From: an uncultured Synergistales bacterium
Lineage (GTDB): Bacteria; Synergistota; Synergistia; Synergistales; Aminobacteriaceae
Reading direction: 5' to 3'
Assembly: GCA_905233525.1 (NCBI GenBank)
Contig: CAJOEW010000015.1
Span: 1-39,929 of the forward strand
DNA: 39,929 nt
The notes below the pieces were generated by a model. The model saw only the letters and a program-made list of their open reading frames with translations. It had not been told where the DNA came from and ran no database searches. The position numbers and the translations under genes are program-made. Shown in pieces: positions 35,253 to 39,929 of the stretch (positions are counted from its first letter, which is position 1; every line of letters starts with the position of its first letter).

Positions 35253-35533
35253 TTTTTCGAAGCCTCACTAATTTTTTTATTTTTATCGTTGTCGCGCTGC
35301 ATTTGTCCAATTCTACGAAGTGCCAGGAAAAATAATACACTCGTAACTCCTGCACCGACTGCAGCTTCTGTTATTGCTAAATCCGGTGAACGCAGCAATA
35401 CCCATATTACGGACATGACCAGGCTGTAGCTCATGAATATAATTACGGCGTTCAATAAATTTTTAGTTATAGACACGGCAACAGCACAAACTATCAAGAA
35501 AATTAACAAGAGCCATTCAATTATTAACATCAT
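35249..35533 (-). CDS. DUF4040 (MbhD/MrpA C-terminal type) subunit of Mrp antiporter
   Basis: A 94-residue membrane protein with three helices. The motif PDLAITEAAVGAGVTSVLFFLAL is the DUF4040 hallmark, found as a separate gene (MbhD) in membrane hydrogenases or as part of MrpA. The tail is highly charged (RRIGQMQRDNDKNKK). The overlap with mrpG at one end and the MrpB-like gene at the other fixes its place in the complex. It probably supplies the structural MrpA region that anchors the A-type subunit. Confidence 0.85.
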   Translation of the reverse strand: MMLIIEWLLLIFLIVCAVAVSITKNLLNAVIIFMSYSLVMSVIWVLLRSPDLAITEAAVGAGVTSVLFFLALRRIGQMQRDNDKNKKISEASKN

Positions 35534-35858
35534 CTTTTAAATTCTCCTGTTCTATAAAATCGCAGACCTCATGTAAATTTGTATTAGTCCTGACTTCTGC
35601 GCGCGCTATCAAATGACTTGCTACGGGATTGCTTAACCATAAGAATAATAAAACCATGAAAAGCTTTAACGAGAAAAAATTTATGCCTGAAAATATTATT
35701 AAGCCTATCAACATAAATAACGCGCCTAAAGTGTCACATTTAGCTGCTACGTGAACGCGGTTTAACATCGTGCTGTATCTATACATTCCAAGCGTAGCAA
35801 TACCGAGCGCAAATAATCCTGACAATAAAAAAAATCCGCCGATAATAATTCTGATCAT
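35517..35858 (-). CDS. mrpG: Mrp antiporter subunit G
   Basis: A 113-residue protein with three membrane helices: IGGFFLLSGLFALGIATLGMYRY at the start, then RVHVAAKCDTLGALFMLIGLI, the MnhG/PhaG signature, and a final FMVLLFLWLSNPVASHLIARA helix. It overlaps mrpF by four bases and the DUF4040 gene by 17 bases. The family assignment is clear from the conserved DTLGAL and NPVASHLIARA motifs. Confidence 0.9.
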   Translation of the reverse strand: MIRIIIGGFFLLSGLFALGIATLGMYRYSTMLNRVHVAAKCDTLGALFMLIGLIIFSGINFFSLKLFMVLLFLWLSNPVASHLIARAEVRTNTNLHEVCDFIEQENLKDDVNN

Positions 35859-36172
35859 GCGTCAATCTCCTTTAATTCGTCTTGATAATTTTTATTTGAT
35901 ATTACAGAACGGGCAAGCACTACAACGGCGATAAAACTTATTACAGCGTATATCAGGCATATATCAACGAGATAATCTTCACCGATTACCAGCGATAAAA
36001 CAGATATTAACGCGATAATTTTAGTACCGATCATATTTGCTGCGATTACCCTGTCAGTAAATCTTGGACCTAACGCCGAACGGAATAAACAAAAAAAAAT
36101 GCTCACTGATAAAAATATTGCGCAGAACATCAATAAATAATATTCAGCGTTTGAAATTTCAATATCAGGCAC
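35855..36172 (-). CDS. mrpF: Mrp antiporter subunit F
   Basis: A 105-residue protein with three helices. The signature is GPRFTDRVIAANMIGTKIIALI, followed by LVDICLIYAVISFIAVVVLAR, as in MnhF/PhaF. It overlaps mrpE by eight bases and mrpG by four, in the conserved E-F-G order. Confidence 0.92.
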   Translation of the reverse strand: MPDIEISNAEYYLLMFCAIFLSVSIFFCLFRSALGPRFTDRVIAANMIGTKIIALISVLSLVIGEDYLVDICLIYAVISFIAVVVLARSVISNKNYQDELKEIDA

Positions 36173-36641
36173 GTGCGATAACCTCCATATGTTTTAAGAG
36201 TCTTTCAAAAATTGAATTATTAAGTCCGTTTGCTATATCATGATTTAACGAATGCACAAGCAGCTCATTTCCTTCAAGCGATACTGTAATCGTTCCAGGC
36301 GTTAATGTAATCGAATTAGCAAGAGTGACGCGTGCAGCCTGAGATTTTAAATCAGTATGCATTTTCACGAGACAAGGCTCAACCTCAATATTTTTAGCGA
36401 GCGTTAATCTTGTCATCATGATATTAGCTTTAACAATTTCGATCACAAGCACAATAAAATACGCGGCCATGACTGGAAATAATTTTAAGATTTTAAAAAA
36501 TGTTCCGCCTCGAACTTTCACGCGCATTATTTTTTTTATAGAAACGTCTGCAGCGACCGATACACATAAACCAACAAGAATTATCTCAAGCGTTATGCGT
36601 CCATTGAAAATCAGCCATATAATAAAATATACGAAGGCCAT
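36165..36641 (-). CDS. mrpE: Mrp antiporter subunit E
   Basis: First gene of the antiporter operon, 158 residues. It has two or three N-terminal helices (FVYFIIWLIFNGRIT, MAAYFIVLVIEIVKANIMM) and the C-terminal cytoplasmic domain with NSITLTPGTITVSLEGNELLVHSLN, the MnhE hallmark around TLTPGT. AGGAGG precedes the ATG. The promoter must lie in the 120 bases shared with the divergent ACT gene. Confidence 0.92.
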   Translation of the reverse strand: MAFVYFIIWLIFNGRITLEIILVGLCVSVAADVSIKKIMRVKVRGGTFFKILKLFPVMAAYFIVLVIEIVKANIMMTRLTLAKNIEVEPCLVKMHTDLKSQAARVTLANSITLTPGTITVSLEGNELLVHSLNHDIANGLNNSIFERLLKHMEVIARA

Positions 36642-36764
36642 TCAAAAAAAGATCCTCCTATTATGAAAAATTAAGCTAAAATGAATTTAAATAACAAGCC
36701 GGATTTTTTCAGCCGGATTGTATCATAACAAACATTGCTAAAAATCAGGAGGACGTTTAAAAAA

Positions 36765-37217
36765 TTGAGCAGTATAAAATTTAATTCCGAATGTGTGCAC
36801 GTTGTATTTTTGGGACTTCCTAACGTGCCTGGTATAGCTTCAGAGATCTTCAAAACTTTGTCCGAACATTCGATCGGCGTTGATATGGTAACTCAAAATA
36901 CAATGCGCGGCGGACGTTCTGATCTGTCATTTTTAATTCAAAAGGACAAGCTCGACGAAGTTATATCCCTGTGTAAAGACTTATCAGCGGCATTAGGCGG
37001 TCAGGGCGTTTCATTTACTTCAGAAGTAGCAGCGATCAGAATCCCTATTGAGAAACCGGAGGACGCAGCAAAAACGTTAGCAAAGATTTTTTCAACTTTA
37101 GCCGCCGCAAATGTCAATATTGAAATAATTAACTCTACTCCGATATCCGTAATGGTATTAGTAAATTCTGCCGGTGCTGAATCAGGTTTTAAAGCTCTTG
37201 AGTCAGTTTTCAATTAA
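36765..37217 (+). CDS. Free-standing ACT-domain protein, aspartokinase regulatory-domain type
   Basis: A 150-residue protein with two ACT domains like the regulatory C-terminal part of aspartokinase. The first has VFLGLPNVPGIASEIFKTL, then SIGVDMVTQN with GRSDLSFLI; the second has NVNIEIINSTPISVMVLV. No kinase domain is present and none is upstream. Such a protein equals the small beta subunit of class II aspartokinases (normally made from an internal start) as a separate gene. It could bind lysine or threonine and control a partner kinase elsewhere. TTG at 36765 follows AGGAGG; the longer in-frame start at 36735 includes that site. Confidence 0.8.
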   Translation: MSSIKFNSECVHVVFLGLPNVPGIASEIFKTLSEHSIGVDMVTQNTMRGGRSDLSFLIQKDKLDEVISLCKDLSAALGGQGVSFTSEVAAIRIPIEKPEDAAKTLAKIFSTLAAANVNIEIINSTPISVMVLVNSAGAESGFKALESVFN

Positions 37218-37271
37218 CCTGAATAATTTTCAAGCCATCATAAAAACGAAAGGCCAGGTAAAAAATTTAAT

Positions 37272-38843
37272 ATGAAGAAAATTTTAATATTTATTTTATT
37301 TTCTGCGCTCGCAATAAATTCAACAAAAGAAAATAATTATGCTGACGCTGACGAAAAATTTTACGTTGAAGGCGATGTAATTGTTGTATTAAATCCTACG
37401 AATGAAAACGCAACGATCGCAGCCTCTGATTTTAATATGGGTTCTGAGGCGTTTCGAGTAGCTTCTGTTGCTACAACGTGCGGTGCGTGGGTGAAAAACA
37501 CTTATCCGGAATTATCGCAGGCCGGTAATAAAACATTTGCTCTTTTGCATTCTGATACGGCCAGCACAGAAGATTTAATCAGCGAATTATTACAACGTCC
37601 TGATGTTGTTGCAGCGAGTCCGAATTATAAAGCTACTGTCGCCGTATTGCCTGATGATCCTTTAGTTCCTGGAACTTACGACGGTTTATGGGGAATAAAC
37701 TACATTAACGCGCCTGACGTTTGGGACATGACAACAGGAGGCGAAGATATTTACGTTGCTGTACTCGATACCGGTATTGATCATACTAATCCGGATTTAA
37801 CCGCGAACGTTGACACAAGCATAGGCAAGAATGTATTAAGCTCAACGTCAAATGCTGTCGATGATTCCGGCCATGGTAGTCACGTTGCAGGCATAATAGG
37901 AGCTGTAGGAAATAATAATCTTGGAATAACCGGCATAAACTGGAAAGTAAAATTGATCCCTGTAAAATGTATGGACAGCTTAGGCCAAGGATCATCAGCA
38001 ACGATTTTAAACGGAGTCAATTACGTTATAGACATTCTGAAAAAGAATCCCGATATGAAAATGGCTGCCGTTAACATGTCACTGCAAATATATTCATCGA
38101 GAGCACCGAATTATTCAAACACTGTCAGCGATGCATTATGGCGCGGATTAAAAGTTCTTGATAATTTAAACAGAGCTGTAATCGTTGTAGCTGCAGGTAA
38201 TCGTAGTATTACTGTAGGTCAGCCTTCAGCTAACGGATATGTTTATCCGGCTTCATATCCTGGACTTCATAATATGATCTCGGTATCAGCAATCAATCAG
38301 AGCAGCGACTTGATTTCAAGTTCAAATAAAGGTGCAAATATTTCGGCTCCAGGCTATCAAATTGTGAGTACATATCCTCAAAACATTGCAAGTGACTATA
38401 CAGACGACGGCGTTGGTATAAAGCAGCTGAACGGAACATCAATGGCTGCAGCTCATGTTTCAGGAGTGGCCGCCTTATTATTAGCAGCTAAACCTAACCG
38501 CACAGCTTATCAATTACGGCAGGCCATAATTCCGGGTACATATACAGCATCAGACGCAACGAGCCTTAATGCTTTCACATCATTAGAGTATCAAACTCAA
38601 AATCCGAATCTCGCAAAACAAGCCAGCTCAGACGAATATGACGCAATTTTCAGCGAGACAACAACCACCCAGCAAAATACTACTGATCAAAATACTACCG
38701 ATCAGAATACTACTCAGCAGAACACCACAAACAACACCGTAACAAGTTCTTCAAGCGGAGGCGGCGGTTGTAATATGTGCAGTTGTGCATTTTTGATACC
38801 GTTAATATTTTTCGCACTTGTCAAAAAAAATGTAAGCTGTTAA
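37272..38843 (+). CDS. Secreted subtilisin-family serine protease with C-terminal sorting tail
   Basis: A 523-residue S8 protease. A signal peptide (KKILIFILFSALAIN) is followed by a propeptide-like region ending at LLQRPDVVAASPNYKA, then the catalytic domain with D166 (VLDTGIDH), H201 (DSGHGSHVAG) and S390 (NGTSMAAAHVSG). The oxyanion asparagine is in VVAAGNRS. After about residue 445 comes a Thr/Gln/Asn-rich linker with five-residue repeats, then SSSSGGGGC, a hydrophobic helix and KK near the end. This matches a C-terminal sorting signal for surface anchoring. The gene stands alone between the ACT gene and tRNA-Thr. The substrate is unknown. Confidence 0.92.
   Translation: MKKILIFILFSALAINSTKENNYADADEKFYVEGDVIVVLNPTNENATIAASDFNMGSEAFRVASVATTCGAWVKNTYPELSQAGNKTFALLHSDTASTEDLISELLQRPDVVAASPNYKATVAVLPDDPLVPGTYDGLWGINYINAPDVWDMTTGGEDIYVAVLDTGIDHTNPDLTANVDTSIGKNVLSSTSNAVDDSGHGSHVAGIIGAVGNNNLGITGINWKVKLIPVKCMDSLGQGSSATILNGVNYVIDILKKNPDMKMAAVNMSLQIYSSRAPNYSNTVSDALWRGLKVLDNLNRAVIVVAAGNRSITVGQPSANGYVYPASYPGLHNMISVSAINQSSDLISSSNKGANISAPGYQIVSTYPQNIASDYTDDGVGIKQLNGTSMAAAHVSGVAALLLAAKPNRTAYQLRQAIIPGTYTASDATSLNAFTSLEYQTQNPNLAKQASSDEYDAIFSETTTTQQNTTDQNTTDQNTTQQNTTNNTVTSSSSGGGGCNMCSCAFLIPLIFFALVKKNVSC
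38673..38732 (+). repeat. 15-base tandem repeat coding Gln-Asn-Thr-Thr-(Asp/Gln) linker
   Basis: Four near-identical units of the type CARAAYACYACYSAK, starting at CAAAATACTACTGAT, encode QNTTD, QNTTD, QNTTQ and QNTTN. They form the flexible linker between the protease domain and the membrane tail and may be glycosylated. Copy number could vary by slippage. Confidence 0.85.
38754..38840 (+). other. C-terminal SGGGGC-helix-KK sorting tail (Synergist-CTERM-like)
   Basis: Residues 495-523 of the protease are S-GGGG-C, N, two further cysteines, a hydrophobic stretch (AFLIPLIFFALV), KK and a short end. The layout of glycine-cysteine motif, membrane helix and basic residues is that of processed surface-sorting tails. 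I recall the Synergist-CTERM family as having this SGGGGC form; that match was not run here. Confidence 0.65.
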
Positions 38844-38858
38844 AATCCTGCGAGTGTT

Positions 38859-38933
38859 GCCGGCGTGGCTCAGTGGTAGAGCAGCGCACTCGTAATGCGC
38901 AGGTCAACGGTTCAAATCCGTTCGCCGGCTCCA
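38859..38933 (+). tRNA. tRNA-Thr (anticodon CGT)
   Basis: A full cloverleaf. The acceptor is GCCGGCG/CGCCGGC, the D stem GCTC/GAGC, and the anticodon stem GCGCA/TGCGC with loop CTCGTAA. The T arm is AACGG-TTCAAAT-CCGTT, the discriminator is T and the CCA is encoded. The anticodon CGT reads the threonine codon ACG. Confidence 0.96.
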
Positions 38934-38970
38934 TGATAAAAAAGTTTATATGAAAAATTTGTAAATATGT

Positions 38971-39002
38971 TCCCTGGAGTTTATTGCTTCAGGGATTTTT
39001 TT
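38971..39002 (+). terminator. Terminator after tRNA-Thr
   Basis: CCCTGGAG and CTTCAGGG form a hairpin with one G-T pair around a seven-base loop, followed by ATTTTTTT. It ends the subtilase/tRNA-Thr region. Confidence 0.8.
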
Positions 39003-39054
39003 GTGCGCTTAAAAATCTTTATGATATTCTAAATTTCAAAAGGCAGTGAAAAAA

Positions 39055-39929
39055 ATGTTAGCATTGAAAAATTATTTTATTCTGATAGCGTTGTGTATAT
39101 CGTTGTGCGTTTTTGATGTATGTAAAATTTATGCCGGTGTTAAGGAGGATTTAAAAGTGCCAGTGAAAATAGAGACGCTCAAAACAAATAGAGCTGCGAT
39201 GAAATTTTTTAGGTTCGGTTCTGGAAATAAGAAATTTATTATAATTCCGGGCATGAGCGCAAAAAGTTTAATGGGTGCTGCTGATGTTATTGCTGCCCAG
39301 TATAAAATTTTCGCGCGTGATTATGAGATATTTGTTTTTGATATTCGCGATGAGCTTCCGGAAAAATATAATATTCAAGATTTAGCAGGTGATTTGATCG
39401 AAGCTCTTGATACACTTGAAATTAAACAGGCTGATTTTTTAGGCGTATCAATGGGAGGAATGATCGCTCAATGTATAGTTTTAAAGCGTCCTGATTTAAT
39501 TCATAAGCTTGTGATCGGTTCGAGTGCCTCGCGTGTAAAAATTGAAGCCGCAAAATTTTTTGAAGATCAGATCAAATTTGCCCGCGATAAAAATATAAAA
39601 GGCTTAATCAATCATTTTATCGATCATGTTTATTCGCCTGATTTTATAAAAAATTACCGTGAAGTTGTTGTAAATGCTTACAGTGATTTGAATGATAAGG
39701 AGCTTGAAAAATTTATAACTATCGCTGAAGCTGTTAAGAACTTTGATATTTATGACTCGTTACACGCTTTAAAAATTCCTGTTCTTGTTATCGGCGCTGA
39801 TAAAGATAAAATTTTCGGTGCTGATTCTTCGCGCGAGATATCAGAAAAAACCGGCGGCAAATTATATATTTATCAAGATCAATATCACGCGGCATACGAC
39901 GAAGCAAAAGACTATCAAGAGCGCGTATT
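39055..39929 (+). CDS. Alpha/beta hydrolase (3' end cut by window edge)
   Basis: The frame is open from 39055 to the end of the window (about 291 codons). It has the alpha/beta-hydrolase features FIIIPGMSAKSL (oxyanion region), the nucleophile elbow GVSMGGMIAQC, LVIGADKDKIFG with the acid, and the histidine in DQYHAAYDEA. Two starts compete. ATG at 39055 would add a hydrophobic, signal-like N terminus (NYFILIALCISLCVF). GTG at 39157 has a near-perfect AAGGAGG eight bases upstream and gives a cytoplasmic enzyme without it. Fold and triad are clear; the substrate is unknown. Related esterases and lactonases share this form. Confidence 0.85.
   Translation, partial: MLALKNYFILIALCISLCVFDVCKIYAGVKEDLKVPVKIETLKTNRAAMKFFRFGSGNKKFIIIPGMSAKSLMGAADVIAAQYKIFARDYEIFVFDIRDELPEKYNIQDLAGDLIEALDTLEIKQADFLGVSMGGMIAQCIVLKRPDLIHKLVIGSSASRVKIEAAKFFEDQIKFARDKNIKGLINHFIDHVYSPDFIKNYREVVVNAYSDLNDKELEKFITIAEAVKNFDIYDSLHALKIPVLVIGADKDKIFGADSSREISEKTGGKLYIYQDQYHAAYDEAKDYQERV

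Noticed and set aside
36697-36718. Hairpin terminator between mrpE and the ACT gene
   Set aside because: The repeated AGCCGGAT units are direct, not inverted; only the CCGG core is self-complementary, too short for a terminator.
1-39929. CRISPR arrays, insertion sequences or phage genes
   Set aside because: I saw no spaced direct repeats, transposase or integrase reading frames, or terminal inverted repeats anywhere in the window.

Overview
This 39.9 kb window is AT-rich bacterial DNA, densely packed with genes. It most likely comes from a diderm of the phylum Synergistota. The window encodes lipid A enzymes (LpxA, LpxC, LpxD), BamA and Skp/OmpH, so there is an outer membrane. It also has a Thermotoga-like short adenosylhomocysteinase next to an MTA/SAH deaminase, the acetyl-DAP lysine route, and an Mrp antiporter of archaeal/Thermotoga-like layout. 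A secreted subtilase ends in a Ser-Gly-Gly-Gly-Gly-Cys motif, a membrane segment and lysines, which matches my memory of the Synergist-CTERM sorting tail. The phylum is an inference; the outer membrane is well supported. TTG start codons behind strong Shine-Dalgarno sites are common (2480, 2656, 18195, 24793, 25487, 36765), and several longest-ORF starts are therefore too long.

Layout. 1-3100: end of an unknown gene, tRNA-Pro(CGG), a DUF1622 membrane protein behind a hairpin that covers its ribosome site, a STAS protein, and two broken genes (an outer-membrane efflux protein and an exported rhodanese). 3112-13528, plus strand: dapA-dapB-dapH-M20 deacetylase-uvrA, a broken adenosylhomocysteinase, mtaD and cstA. 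13628-20005, plus strand: a tightly coupled seven-gene operon coding for an acyl carrier protein, an AMP-forming acyl ligase, a LuxE-like acyl-protein synthetase, a LuxC-like acyl reductase, a short-chain dehydrogenase and the two halves of a split transketolase. 20012-25487, minus strand: skp/ompH, then bamA-lpxD-lpxC-fabZ-lpxA. 25570-29219, minus strand: rpoZ-coaBC-priA-queT, with a PriA that has lost its helicase motifs. 29344-30820: terD and a divergent MTA/SAH nucleosidase with a signal peptide. 30900-36641, minus strand: an eight-gene Mrp-type cation/proton antiporter operon. 36765-39929, plus strand: a free-standing aspartokinase-type ACT protein, the subtilase, tRNA-Thr(CGT) and the start of an alpha/beta hydrolase.

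Most novel content: the ACP/ligase/LuxE/LuxC/SDR/split-transketolase operon looks like a pathway that activates a carboxylic acid, reduces it to an aldehyde and probably extends it by a two-carbon ketol unit. Its product is unknown. A second notable pattern is that three genes within 10 kb each lack an internal conserved block and change frame at the gap. That means either real gene decay or a recurring assembly error.
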